64,000 nt of DNA, taken from assembly GCA_016946835.1 (NCBI GenBank), contig JACVTC010000039.1, positions 584,501-648,500 on the forward strand. The letters are read 5' to 3'. This document shows positions 11,803 to 24,970 of the stretch, one piece after another. The translations under genes were made by a program, and so were the position numbers. How positions within the stretch are numbered: position 1 is the first letter of the stretch; every line of letters starts with the position of its first letter. The DNA is from Neocallimastix lanati (nom. inval.). Taxonomy: Eukaryota > Neocallimastigomycota > Neocallimastigomycetes > Neocallimastigales > Neocallimastigaceae. Under the pieces are notes generated by a model. It was not told the DNA's origin. It saw only the letters and a program-made list of their open reading frames with translations, and searched no databases.

Positions 11803-12444
11803 ATGAATAATATGGATAATCAAGCGCAGATGCGTATGGCAGAGCAAGGTTAATTACTTTATTTAATAAGTATTTCAATTAATTTAAAACATTTTAAATA
11901 ATATTAGTATTATTAAACATAATTCCCTGAATTTTTTTAATATATTTTAATTGACATAATGATAAATAATTTAACAATTATCAAAATACTAGAATTTGAG
12001 CTTGTAACTGAATTAATGCAAAAGTAAGAAAGATATTTATAATTTTCTTTTTTTTTTTTTTTTTTTTTTTTTTTTGTTGTTGTTGTTGTTATTATTATTG
12101 TTTTATAGTTTAATTTTTTTTTTTTTTTTTTTTATAAAGTTCATAGAAAAAAAGTGATAATAACAAGATTTTAATGAAATAATTTTTTTTTTTTTTTAAA
12201 TAATATATTATTGCTGAATTTTAGAATTACAAATCGTTGTTATCAAAAATGTCATGATAAAACTTATAAAACTGGAGATGCTACAACAAAAGAAAGTTTA
12301 TGTATTGATAAGTGTGTTTTGAAGTATTTTGAAGTAAATAAAAATGTTAATGAGAGATTACAAGCAGCATCTCAAGCTAAACTGGAACAGCAAATGAAAA
12401 TTCAGGAATTCCAAGAAAAAAGAAGAAGAAAAAGGGGAGGATAA
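11803..12444 (+). CDS. TIM10: Mitochondrial intermembrane-space chaperone Tim10, 3 exons
   Basis: Exons 11803-11848, 11993-12023 and 12225-12444 join in frame to 98 codons plus stop with GT-AG introns. The product has the small-Tim twin CX3C motif: C31-x3-C35, 16 residues, C52-x3-C56. It lies between an N-terminal helix (EFELVTELMQKIT) and a C-terminal charged helix ending KRRRKRGG. The segments ELVTELM before the first motif and CIDKCVLKYFEVN at the second match Tim10 better than Tim9, Tim8 or Tim13. Tim9-Tim10 hexamers carry hydrophobic precursors across the intermembrane space. Anaerobic fungi have hydrogenosomes rather than classical mitochondria, so the protein would act in hydrogenosome import (inference). 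Introns contain poly-T and GTT microsatellites. Confidence 0.87.
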
Positions 12445-12479
12445 AAAAATTAAAATATATATATATATGAAAATTTTAG

Positions 12480-12522
<43 letters not shown>

Positions 12523-13176
12523 TGAAAGTTACTATCCAGCTGAATTAAATAATAAAAAAAAAATTTTTTTTTTATTAAAATATTTAATCAACTATACCAT
12601 TTATTATTTAAAATAATACTATAATTTAATAAATTTAAATAAAAAAAAAAAAAAAAAAAAAAAGAAATTTTAAATCAATAAAAAATTATATAAATTAATA
12701 TAAATCAATATTTTATCATCACCCAAACATATTTAAATAAATATTTATAACGAAATACAATTAAAAATTAATTAAAGAGAAATTTAATTAATTTTATATA
12801 TTTTTATTATTATTATTAATATTATTATTTTACTTGCTTATATGATTGTTTAATTAATTAAAAATATGAAAATTGAAACTGAAATATAAATATTAAAGTA
12901 TATATATGAAGATAAAAAAAAAAAAAGAAAAAAAAAGAAAAAGAAAAAAAGAATGAAAAAAGAAAAGAATGAAATTTATTGAGTAAAATACAAAATTGTG
13001 TTTTTATTTAATAAAATATTTACAATAAGATAAGATAATGCTTTAAGAATTTTCATTTTAAAAATTCTATTATAAAATATTTACAAAATATGTATGTATA
13101 TATATATATATATATTATATCTCTGTGTTATACAATAATTTTCTAAAAATTTTAACATTTATATTTATTCTTTAAT
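12445..13176. other. Intergenic, convergent 3' ends
   Basis: Between the Tim10 stop and the end of the androglobin-like gene. It contains three poly-A/T runs (for example 12482-12518), a GA-rich patch (12913-12965) and TA dinucleotides. No gene is seen. Confidence 0.7.
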
Positions 13177-14930
13177 CTAAAAATCAGTATCTGCTATAAA
13201 TGATTGAGAATTTTGAATTGATTTTATATTATCTTGTAATTCCTTTTCTTGTTCAATTTGAATCTTTAATTGTTTTAATTCTTCCAATAAATTATTTTTA
13301 TAGATTTTCCTCCTCTCTAAATCAATTTTATATAATTGTTCTGTTACGGATCTTTTATCAATTATTCTATCAATTTGTATTTGTTTTTCTTGATTTCTCA
13401 TTCTTCTATTTTCTTCTCGTTGATTAGCTACTAATGATTGAAAATCATTGAACTTTTGATTAATTTCTTCCAGTCTTTTAATACGATGATTGATAAGTTC
13501 CTCATCCTTAAGTCTTGGGGGTTGATCTAATTCATAAACAATAGACCATGGTTTATATAAAAGTGGAGGTTTAGGTATTTTGTCTATTTTATAAATATGT
13601 TTGGTTAAATAATCATTATAAGAAAGAGTAGTACTTTTGGTTCGCAAAAGCGAAATTTCCTCCTCTGTCATCATAATATTGTTATCATTCAGAAGTTGTT
13701 CATACGATCTAACTGGTTTAGAGAACATAATCTTTTCAATGATATCTTTCGATCCTTTTATAATATTTTGTTGAGAATTCATTTTATTGAAATTCTTTGA
13801 GTAATTATGAATATCATAAAGATTTGATTCTGAAAAATACTTTTTTAAAAGATGTTTAGATTCAGGATGATCCATTTGTGTATTTGTTTGATCTAATAGT
13901 TCATTAATACTTTTTTCAAATAAATTTTCAGAATTCTCATTCTCTTGACTGTTATTAAACGAGGTTTTGAATGAGTTTGCCATATAAGTTTTACATTCAT
14001 TAGAAGCAGAATGTATAACATTATCGCTTTCACTAGTATTAGAAGTAGTTGCAGTGGTAGTCGAACGATTAAGATAATTATCAATATACCGATTCATAAC
14101 TAATGATGGTCCATGTAATGTTATAAAATTCTTTGTAAATAAAGGAACTGTTTTAACTGTTCCATTTTCTAATTGTTTTAAATAATTTATTCTGGATTCC
14201 TTCGCTTTTAAAGCTCTTCCTACCTCTGCAGCTTCCCATGAATCCTTAATAATTTTATACTTTTCTTCTTTTTCCATATCTTTTGTTACAATTAAAGAAG
14301 CACCACCTGATGAAATAAGTCTAAGTTTATAGCTTAATTCAGCATTACTATTACCAGAAACACTAGGAACAATATTACTATTAGATTTGTCTTGTTTCAC
14401 CGAAATATCTTTTGCTGGATCTTTATCCTTACTTTCAACTTTTTTTTGGAGAGCAACCATTGCAGTAATAGCTGCTACATTTGAATTATTTCTTTTTCTC
14501 CTTCCCGAAGTATTTTTTAAATTTTTAAGATCTTTATCTGAATTTACTCTATTCTCTTCTGTTATTGTAGTATTTAAAGGATTTGAAGAAGTTGATTGTA
14601 AATTTAATATTTCAACAATTCCTTCAATAATATATCTATGAGCTAATTCTTTCTCCTATGAATATCATTATAATAGTAAGATTAAATAGTAAAGTATTAA
14701 TATTTTATTTATTATTTATTAAAAATAAATAAACAAATAAATAAAAGTATATATATATATATTATTATTATTATTATATTAATTATAATTTAATAATAAA
14801 TAAATAGTATATTAAAATAAATTATGTTAAAAATACAGAAAGATATAAGTATATATATATTTATTTTTATAAATTATGTTAAAAATACAGAAAGATAAAA
14901 GTATATATATATTTATTTTTTTAAATAAAC

Positions 14931-14964
<34 letters not shown>

Positions 14965-16089
14965 TATTATATTATAAATAGCAAATTATGTCAATAATTC
15001 ATATTAATAGAATAAACATTCATTAATTTTATTAAGATTAATTAAATTACCACTTCAATATTTCCTTCTTTTTGATCCTCTGTAACCACCTTTTTTAAAT
15101 CTTTATCTTTATCCTTATCTTTTTCTTTTTCTTTGTCTTTGTCTTTCTTTGTTTCTTTCTCTTTTTCTTTCTCTTTTTCTTTTTCTCTTTCTTTTTCCTT
15201 TTCTTTTAGTTTTGTAAGTTCTTTTGCTGATTTATCTTGAATTTTTTCAATATGTTCTCTCTCTAAATATACTGACATAATAGATGCTGTACCTTTACCT
15301 TTAGAAGAAACTAATAATTCGTTTCTGTCATAAACATTTAATGTAACATATGAATTTTTATTCGAAAATGTTAATTTTAAAGATAATTGGTTTTTTGTAC
15401 AATCTTTAACTTTAACCAAATATCTATTTAAATAAATATAAAACATAAATTAATAATTTTTTTTATTATTATTTTTAAAAAATAATCATCAGTTATTATT
15501 AGTAAAATCAATAAAATGTAAATTAATAAATATTTATTTATATAAACTCACCGAAATAGTACATTATGTTTATTTGGTGTATAAATTTCATTAAAATCTT
15601 GAACATTATATTTAGATATTGTTAAAGGTTCAGGTATAGATACAGGATAACTTATTAATCTCATTTTCCATCTTCCATTTATTTTAGTATTAGGTGATTT
15701 GCATTCAGCAACTACTGTATATCCATTCTACATTTTAAAATAATAGTAATAATTATATATATACATATAAATATTCATTCTAAGTTAATTAATTAAAAAA
15801 ATTTTTTTTTCTTATTTATTTTATTTACAAATAAATATAACTATGATTAATTAATATTATTAGTATTTACCGTATTTGGTAGATATTTTTTTGGTTTCAC
15901 TCTAAAAAAGGAATGATCTATTTCTTTATTTGTATCATTATCAATAACATGTAGGGATGTATTATATTGTATTGATTCTGGAACATAAATAGTAGGATAT
16001 AATAATACAGGTTTTGGTATAGTAAATGCTTGTCTTATTTTATTTTAATACATAATTATAATAATGATAATGATAATGATAATAATAGC

Positions 16090-16124
<35 letters not shown>

Positions 16125-17255
16125 GTATAATATATATATAAATATATTAATTATTAATATTTTAATATTTATATTTTATTCTTTTTAATAATTAATTTAG
16201 AAAATAATAATATACTTACTTAAATAAAATATTCCAAGAATTTGGTTGCTGAAAATTGAATGAATCATCAACATCTATTACATTCACTTTTAAAACATCT
16301 GATAAATATTTTCCTTCATCTTCAAGTAAAAATTGTTGCGTAAAGGTCCAAAACTGTACTGAAATAAATCCACATGGTGAGTCAACAATAAATGAAAATG
16401 CATCACTTTTTAAAATGTAATGTTTATATATATAATAATATTATAAGTATCATACTATTCCAAGCCGAAAAAAAAAAAAAAAATTAAAATAAAAATAAAA
16501 ATAAAAATAAAAATAAAAATAAAAATAAAAATAAAAATAAAAATAAAAATAAAAATAAAAATAAAAATAAAAATAAAAATAAAAATAAAAATAAAAATAA
16601 AAATAAAAATAAAAAAATATATATATATATAATATTCATAGTACATAATTAACAAGAATTTTTTTTTTTTTTATATATAATTTACCCTGGTTTAATTAAA
16701 TATTGACAAGTTAAACTTGCGTTCGTTGACAATCTTATTATTGGTTTTGGTGATTTTAATGAAGTCCAATCATATTTTTGAACAATAACAGAACCGTCCT
16801 TCGATATACCAGGTTTTACTTTACTAAAAGTTGAAACTGTCATATATACATTTATAGGATTTTCCGTATCATTAGGTACATCTATTATATCATATATTAA
16901 AACAATTTATATTAAAATTTAATTTATATAATTATTAATATTCATATTTTAAATTAATATTTTTTTTTTTTTATAAAAAAAAAAATACTAATAATATTTA
17001 TATCTTAAATCAATATTTTATTAAATATTATTAATAATATGTTATATTATATTTCACATAAAACTTGAGGTATTCTTAATGATTCTAATGATGCTGATTG
17101 ATCTTTAACTGGTAATTTATTTATTACAGAATCTGGATAATATTGGAAAGAGTTTTGAATTTTAAATACAGATGGTGAATAATAATATAATATATATCTA
17201 ATGGAAAAAAATCAATAATAATAATAATAATAACAAAATTAATTGTTATATTATA

Positions 17256-17312
<57 letters not shown>

Positions 17313-17327
17313 ATTAATTGTTATATT

Positions 17328-17359
<32 letters not shown>

Positions 17360-17377
17360 ATTAATTGTTATATTATA

Positions 17378-17417
<40 letters not shown>

Positions 17418-20118
17418 TATTTATAATTACTTAAAAGTTAAACAGAATTCCTCAAATGAAATCCATACATCAAAAGTTTCATTTTGATTAGGTAGATGTT
17501 CTACTGGTTGTTCCTCTACTATAACTTTATTACTTTTAGCTGTTGAATTATTTTTTTTAGGTAATACTTTTTGATTATAACTCTGATATCTAACATGATA
17601 TCATATAATAAAATAATATTATAATTATTATATTTATCTATATTTTCATAATTATATAGTAGTAACCATATTATATATTTTAACTTAAAAGATTTCTATA
17701 AATTACCCTGAAGAAAAATATCCTCTCAAACGAATTTGTCGCTCAAATTCAGGATTATCAAAATTTTCTTTAATTTCAACTACTCTATATGGAAATGATA
17801 AATTATAAAGATTTGACTGCTTTATTGTACTTTATTAATAGAAATTAAATTATTAATACATTAGTATTTATTAATTATTAATTAAATAATCAAATATAAA
17901 TATATAACATATGTAGTAAATAAAAATAATATAAACATATATAATAATAAATAAAAAAATAATTCAGAAATTATATTATTTATATATATATAAAAAAAAA
18001 AAAAAAAAAAAAATTAAATATTATAGAAAATAATGATAATAAACTATTAATAAGTATTAAGCGTATTACCTTTTCACTCCATTAACTATATTTGAAATTT
18101 GACATTGAAATGGACCAGGTTCTTTCCAAGCAAATATTGCATAATTTATATTTGTTGAGGGACTCTGTATCGTATCTTTAGAAGAAGAATGTATCATCTT
18201 ATCCTTATCAACATTCAACGATTTACCAAATTGACTTTGATTTTGATTTCCATTATTATTTATTGAGTTATTGATTTGATTATTACTAATATTATTGTTG
18301 TAATTATTATTAATACTATTACCATTGTTGCTATTGTTATTATTGCTGTTATTAAAATTATTATTAGCATTTTGATTAACCGAGTCTAATGCATTCATAG
18401 ATTGACAATTAATGGTTAAATTAGACGCAGTAATGAAATTAATATCATTCCATATAACGTCATATGAATTTTTACGAAAACTATATCTTTCAACAATCCA
18501 TGATGAAAGAGTATGAATTACATCAAAGTCACCAAAATCCAGATATTCATCACTTTCTCTATAACTATTTATAAAAATTATAAATATTATATGATTTAAA
18601 CATTAATCATATATATAATATTATTATTAAGTAATTAATTAATTAAATTAAATTAAATTAATAACTTATCACAAAATAAATTATTTTAATTATTTTTTAT
18701 AAATTAAAAAAAAAAAAATTTTTTTATATTTTTATTTTTTTTTGTTTTTTTCATTATACCTTAATTCCGCAATTTTTAAAATTGCTTTCGATAAAATTAA
18801 AGGCCATAATTCATGTTGTAAAGCACTACGAATAAGTAAAGGTCTACCTTTTGAATCAACAGGAATAGAATCATCCACGGTAATTTTTCTCCAGTTACCT
18901 AACCAATAAAGCTTTACAACATATTTTCCAGAAGAATTATATACTGGTACACCATCCTTTCCTTTTGGATAAATATGATCCCATAATGAAAAATCATCTG
19001 GATTTTGTGGATTTTTTTGTTTTTTCCATTGACTATACATATAATGAAAAGCAGATATGATATTACACATTAATTCCGATCCTAATAAATGTGAATTTTC
19101 TTGAAATAATTTACTAGCATCAGAATATTTCTTATTGGAATTTTCATCCTCAAAATCATTCTCAGATGAATCTGTAATTGGTAGATCATTAATGCATGAT
19201 TTATCATCTTTTAAATCCTGTGCTAATAATTTATTGTCATCTTTTTTCTTTTCATTATCGATATCTTTTTTTTTATCTTTATCTGGAGTACTGTCTTTGA
19301 TAGTTGTTTGTATAAATAGCAGAAAAAAAAATATTAATTATCATATATGTAATACATTAGTATATAATATTTGTGATTAAAATAACATTTTATTATCATT
19401 AATTTTTTTTTTATTATTATTATTTTATTCATTATTTTTAAATTATTAATATTATAATTAGATTTATTATTAAAAATTATTATTATTAATTTATTTAATT
19501 TATTTAATAATTTATTTATATATATATATATAAGTTGTCAAAGCAATAACATTATAAAAGAAAAGGAAAATAAAATATAAAAAAAAAAAAAATTAATAAT
19601 AATAATAATAATAATATTTATATATATATATAAATATATATATATGTAAATTCAAATTAATACTATATATTTATATATTTATATAAAATTATAATATAAT
19701 TATTTTTCATACCATGTAATGACACATTACTTGATCTCGGTGTTGATGGAACCGAATTTAATGGTAAATCAAAATAATCATCTATAAGATTCCCGGAAGC
19801 AACAATCACTGGAGATTGATTATCTGTTATTAATTCAATTGGTCTCTTCCATGAATCAACTTTTGAACGTAATTTCCGGGGTAAAGTTATCATACCATCA
19901 GGATCTTCGAAGGCATGTTTTGTTATCCATTTTTCAGAAGCGACCTCTTGTTCATTCCAAATAGGCCATGAACTAAAAGGGATTTCGGAAGTTTCTACTT
20001 CCGGATGAACATTAGAAGTCACTTGACTTCCAATATTTCCTTCACCATCACTTGGAGTTCTTTTCTTTTGACTTGATTTAGATACTGCCGGTTTCGATGA
20101 AGAAACTGATTTTTTCAT
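13177..20118 (-). CDS. ADGB: Androglobin-like protein (calpain-like N-terminus, no visible globin module), 12 exons
   Basis: Exons, minus strand: 20118-19713, 19282-18760 (or starting at 19294), 18558-18070, 17829-17707, 17589-17431, 17197-17058, 16881-16686, 16405-16220, 16033-15871, 15727-15552, 15423-15051, 14655-13177. They join in frame to about 1470 residues; human androglobin is about 1670. Androglobin signatures: WPIWNE...EKW at 51-64; FEDPDG and SWKRP at 70-93; the calpain-fold segment GKYVVKLYWLGNWRKITVDD at 254-273; HELWPLILSKA at 293-303. Later come a VWISFEEFC block (about 555), several beta-rich segments with Gly-Arg-Trp-Lys-Met-Arg-Leu, a Lys/Glu repeat (about 910-960), a WE-x2-EVGRALKA helix, and a C-terminal coiled coil. 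The calpain Cys (GxCW) and His (GHAY) motifs are absent, so protease activity is unlikely. I see no room for a full permuted globin between WNILFK (about 735) and the next beta segment. Androglobin acts in flagellate and sperm cells in animals; a zoospore role is inferred. Asn-rich tract at about 375-400. Confidence 0.82.
14819..14922. repeat. 52-bp tandem duplication in intron 11 of the androglobin-like gene
   Basis: Two adjacent copies of a segment containing AAATTATGTTAAAAATACAG followed by AAAGATA and a TATATATATTTATTTTT tail, nearly identical. Confidence 0.88.
16484..16616. repeat. AAAAAT hexamer array in intron 7 of the androglobin-like gene
   Basis: About 130 bp of a pure hexamer repeat between exons 8 and 7. 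It leaves an open Phe/Ile frame on the minus strand, which is not a gene. Confidence 0.95.
17214..17416. repeat. AAT arrays separated by repeated ACAAAATTAATTGTTATATT spacers
   Basis: Three AAT tracts separated by copies of a 24-26 bp palindrome-like spacer (ACAAAATTAATTGTTATATTATA). They lie in intron 5 of the androglobin-like gene, next to exon 5. Confidence 0.9.
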
Positions 20119-20902
20119 TTTAAATTAATATTTAAATATATATTTATAATTTATTATATCATAAAATTTTTTCTTCAAAATTAATAAATCTAAGAATTTT
20201 GTATATTTAGATTATTATAAAAATAATATATAAAATATTTATAATTAAATTGTTATATAGTAGTAAATTTTTAAATTTCAAAAAAATTTTTTTTTCGATT
20301 ATTACATTTAATTAAATCAAATCTAATTATATTTAAAGTTTATTTTATGATAATATTAAAAAAAAATAATTTTTTTTTCCATTAAAACTTTAATTATTAT
20401 AATTTAATCATTTTATATTATTTTTTTATTCCATTAAATTATATAATATAGGCTAGAGTTTTAGTATTCTAATCCATATGTTTGAAATTATAATTAAATC
20501 TTATAATATTACTATAAAGTAATATTAAAAAAATATTTTTTTGTTCTCTTAATCTTTTTATTTTGTTTTTTATTTTTCTATTCATTATTAATAAATTTAT
20601 TTTATTATGTTAAAAATATATATATATATATTTGAAAGAATGAAAATTTAATTTTTATTTAGTAAAAATTACAATTTTAATGGAATTTTTTTAGAAACAA
20701 AGTTTATATTGTTTTATATATTATATAAAACTTTACATTTTTTTTTTAAGATAAATAAAATATTTTTATAATTAATTCGCTTTAAAAATAAATATTCCAT
20801 ATATTTATTCATTATTCAATTTAAAAAGAAAAGATTAAAATTATCCACGTAATAAAAACTTTTATAATATATTTACATTTATATTTATTATGAAAAAGTA
20901 AT

Positions 20903-20940
<38 letters not shown>

Positions 20941-23278
20941 GTGTTTTCAGCATAATGTTATTTAATTAAAGTATCTAAATAATACTATTATAAATTTATC
21001 ATTACTAATTAATTACAAAAAAAGATTTATATAGTCATATCATAAAGATACTTTTTATTTATTTTATTACTTTATTTATTTTTCATTGTAATGTAATGTA
21101 TTATAAGATATGTCATTTTTGATCAAAAAAAAATTCTTTATTAAAAAAAAAAAAAAAAAAAAATAATAATATATTTTAAATATCTTTATAATTTTATTAT
21201 ATAATACTTTTAATTTTTTTATTTTTTTTATGAACACTTATTTTATTATTTAATTATTTATTATTTATTATTCAATTATTTATTATTTAATTATTTATTA
21301 TTAGTTTATCGTATAATCTATTTTTTTTATTTAAAAATAAATTTTTGTCATTTATTAAAATTTATTATATATATTTTAAATAAAATTATTATCACATAAT
21401 CACATAATAGAATAATGAAATAATAAATCTTATTTTTATTTTTTATAAAAAATTCAAATTAAATTATATAGTTACAGTCCATTAAATATATCAAACTTTT
21501 TTTTTAAATTCAAAAAAAAAAAAAAAAAAGTATTATTATAATCATATATATATATAAAGAGTACTTTTAGTTAATTAAAAAAAAAAAAAAAATATAATAA
21601 ATAATAGTATTATATTTATCTTTCATATTTTTAAAATTTTATAATTATCACAATATTTTTATTAATTGAGTTATTCTTATGAATAAATTATAATATTTCA
21701 AAACTAATTTTTACAAATGACTTTTATACAATAAATATAATAAAAAATAGCAAATACCATTAAAAAATTCCATTAAAAAAAAAAAAAAAAAGAAATTATA
21801 CAATCCTACTTTTTTTTTAATGACATTCTATAATAATTCAATTGTATTATATATTTTTTTTTTTATTTTTTTAACACATAAAGATTAAAAGAAAAGAAAA
21901 GAAATTTATATACATATATATTTTTTTAATATATAATCTCCTTTTTTTGCCATTTTAAATATATTTTGATAAATGTTTTATTATTATCTAAATATTGATT
22001 CACTTCGCTCACATTTTAAAGACTTTTTTTTTTATTTAATAATCAAAATTAATTATATATTATAAAAAATTTATTTTAAAATAATAAAAATTGGATTAAA
22101 TGTATTCTAAGAACTTTATTTAAAAATAATTAAAATTGGATATTTACAAGTTTTATTTTTATAAAAAAAAAGTAAACTTACTAGTTTTCAAAATATATAA
22201 GAAATTATTTACATTTTATAATTTTATTCTATTAAAAAAAAAAATAATACTTTAAAATATAATTAAATTCAAACAACATTTATAAAAACTTATTATTTTA
22301 ATTTTTTATTTTTATTTTACTTTATTTTATTTTTTTTTTTAGATAATTCAAGTAGTTATTTTTAACCTCTTAAATTTATTTAATATTTTACCTTTTTTCT
22401 TTTTCTATTTTTATTTTTTTCTCATTTTGTACTCTCAATAAAACAAAATTATTGTGGTTGTATTATTAAACTGTTTTTTTTTTTTTTATTCTTTTTGTTA
22501 TTTTAAAAATAACTTTTTTTTCTTTTTTTTTTTTTTTTTTATAATTTTATAATTAATAATTATTACAAGGGTTTATTATATTATATAATAAGTAAGATTC
22601 ATTTGAATTTTATTTCCATTTTATTTAGTTATTATTAATTATTGGTTCTTTTAATATATATATATTTTTTTTTTATATTTTAATCCTATGGAATTGACTC
22701 TTTTTTTTTTTTTTTTTTTTTAAAAAATATATAAATTTATTAAATTTTATTAGTTATATATATTAGAATATAATGAAATGAATTAATTTCATCGACTCAT
22801 AATTTCATTTTTATTATTATTATTTTATTTTATTTTATTTTTTTTTTTACAGAATAATATGTAATTAAATTCAAATAATTATATATCGATTATAAATAGA
22901 TTATAAATAGATTATAAATAGATTATAAATAGATGATATATATAAAAATTACATAAATTATAAAAACTTTAACATTTTTAATTATTAGGAAAAATACAAA
23001 TATGATAATAATATATTTAACATATATTATTAAGTTTATTTAAATAAGGCTTAAAATATATATTAATTATTAATGTTAAACAATAAGAATTATAAATTTG
23101 AATAGAAATAAGAATTGCAAAATTTAATATATAAATAAAGGTTTTAATATATTTTATATAATAATAATAAAGTTGACAATATTTTGACAATAGCTTAATA
23201 ATATATATTCATATGTGATACAATTAAAAATCAATTGAAATTAATATATTGAGTTATTAATTTTAAGTTTATTCTCCA

Positions 23279-23324
<46 letters not shown>

Positions 23325-23605
23325 ATTGTACTATTGAATTTATTGGCTTATTAAAAAAAATTTAAATTTAGGTATATATTAAATAGGTTTTTTCCATCAA
23401 TATTATTTTCTATGATATGATTGGAATGAAAAAAATTTTTTATCCAATCATACTATAAAAATTAGAAATCTAATATTGGCGCTATTAAAAAAATAATGTT
23501 TCGAAAATTTCATATAAAAAGGAAAAAAATTCGCCTAAACGTTTATTCCCTACACTCTTAATTTAGTTTAAAATTTTTAATAAATTAAAATAAAAAAATA
23601 ATAAA
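20119..23605. other. 3.5 kb intergenic region, divergent promoters
   Basis: It separates the divergently transcribed androglobin-like gene and EF-1alpha. Nearly all A/T, with many homopolymer runs (for example 20908-20939 A, 23280-23320 T) and a TAGATTATAAA tandem repeat (about 22895-22935). No coding exon or RNA gene is recognised. Its last 200 bp hold the likely EF-1alpha promoter. Confidence 0.7.
23416..23605 (+). promoter_or_regulatory. Likely EF-1alpha promoter with inverted CCAAT pair
   Basis: A perfect inverted repeat TATGATTGG (23416-23424) and CCAATCATA (23444-23452) places two CCAAT boxes face to face around an A/T core. A third ATTGG follows at 23475-23479, immediately before GCGC. 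A C-rich segment CCCTACACTC precedes the 5' leader. CCAAT boxes are bound by the HAP/NF-Y complex in fungi; their use here is inferred from position and from the contrast with the A/T background. Confidence 0.5.
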
Positions 23606-24970
23606 ATGGGTAAGGAAAAGACTCACGTTAACGTTGTCGTTATTGGTCACGTCGATTCTGGTAAGTCTACCACTACCGGTCACTTAATTTACAAGTGCGG
23701 TGGTATCGATAAGCGTACCATTGAAAAGTTCGAAAAGGAATCTGCTGATCTTGGTAAGGGTTCCTTCAAGTACGCTTGGGTTCTTGATAAACTTAAGGCC
23801 GAACGTGAAAGAGGTATTACTATTGATATTGCTCTCTGGAAGTTCGAAACCCCAAAGTACTATGTTACCGTTATTGATGCCCCAGGTCACCGTGACTTCA
23901 TCAAGAACATGATTACTGGTACTTCTCAAGCCGATTGTGCTATTCTTATTATTGCTGCCGGTACTGGTGAATTCGAAGCTGGTATTTCTAAGGATGGTCA
24001 AACTCGTGAACACGCTCTTCTTGCCTACACTCTTGGTGTCAAGCAACTTATTGTTGCTGTTAACAAGATGGATACCGCTAAGTGGTCCGAAGCTCGTTTC
24101 AAGGAAATTGTTAAGGAAGTTTCCAACTTCATTAAGAAGACTGGTTACAACCCAAAGACTGTTCCATTCGTTCCAATTTCCGGATGGCACGGTGATAACA
24201 TGATTGAAGCCACCACTAACATGCCATGGTACAAGGGTTGGACTAAGGAAACCAAGTCTGGTTCCTACACTGGTAAGACTCTTTTAGAAGCTATTGATTC
24301 TATTGAACCACCAAGTCGTCCAATTGATAAGCCACTTCGTCTTCCACTTCAAGATGTCTACAAGATCGGTGGTATTGGTACTGTCCCAGTCGGTCGTGTC
24401 GAAACTGGTGTCATCAAGCCAGGTATGGTTGTTACTTTCGCTCCAACTGGTGTTACTACTGAAGTTAAGTCTGTTGAAATGCACCACGAAGCTTTAGCTG
24501 AAGGTGTTCCAGGTGATAACGTCGGTTTCAACGTTAAGAACGTTTCTGTTAAGGAAATTCGTCGTGGTAATGTTTGCTCTGACTCTAAGAGAGACCCAGC
24601 CAAGGAAGCTGCTTCCTTCACTGCTCAAGTTATTGTCATCAACCACCCAGGTCAAATTGCCAACGGTTACTCTCCAGTTCTTGACTGTCACACCGCTCAC
24701 ATTGCCTGCCGTTTCGCCGAAATCCAAAAGAAGATGGATCGTCGTTCTGGTAAGACTCTTGAAGAAAATCCAAAGTTCATCAAATCTGGTGATGCCGCTA
24801 TGGTTAAGTTAATTCCATCCAAGCCACTTTGTGTCGAAACTTTCGTCGAATACCCACCACTTGGTCGTTTCGCCGTTCGTGATATGAGACAAACTGTTGC
24901 TGTTGGTGTTATCAAGTCTGTTGAAAAGGTCGACAAGGCTGCCTCTGGTGCCGCTGGTAAGAAGAAGTAA
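23606..24970 (+). CDS. TEF1: Translation elongation factor EF-1alpha
   Basis: An intronless 454-residue frame, full length for eukaryotic EF-1alpha. GTPase motifs: GHVDSGKST (residues 14-22), DAPGH (91-95), NKMD (153-156) and the SGW G5 region. Domain II contains GRVETG and domain III the [18 protein letters not shown] segment; a basic GKKK tail ends the protein. It delivers aminoacyl-tRNA to the ribosomal A site in the cytosol. Codon use is extremely biased (GGT, AAG, GTT/GTC, TTC, CGT) and GC is far above the surroundings, as expected for one of the most abundant proteins. Several open frames on the opposite strand and in other frames are shadows of this composition. The leader is AT-rich, with an A-rich context before the ATG. 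Confidence 0.99.
   Translation: MGKEKTHVNVVVIGHVDSGKSTTTGHLIYKCGGIDKRTIEKFEKESADLGKGSFKYAWVLDKLKAERERGITIDIALWKFETPKYYVTVIDAPGHRDFIKNMITGTSQADCAILIIAAGTGEFEAGISKDGQTREHALLAYTLGVKQLIVAVNKMDTAKWSEARFKEIVKEVSNFIKKTGYNPKTVPFVPISGWHGDNMIEATTNMPWYKGWTKETKSGSYTGKTLLEAIDSIEPPSRPIDKPLRLPLQDVYKIGGIGTVPVGRVETGVIKPGMVVTFAPTGVTTEVKSVEMHHEALAEGVPGDNVGFNVKNVSVKEIRRGNVCSDSKRDPAKEAASFTAQVIVINHPGQIANGYSPVLDCHTAHIACRFAEIQKKMDRRSGKTLEENPKFIKSGDAAMVKLIPSKPLCVETFVEYPPLGRFAVRDMRQTVAVGVIKSVEKVDKAASGAAGKKK

Noticed and set aside
15042-15446. Lys/Glu/Asp-rich frame as an independent gene
   Set aside because: It is exon 11 of the androglobin-like gene plus read-through of the flanking introns; splice sites and phases fit both neighbours.
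23684-24936. Open frames on the opposite strand and in other frames of EF-1alpha
   Set aside because: Shadows of a highly codon-biased gene with few T/A third positions.
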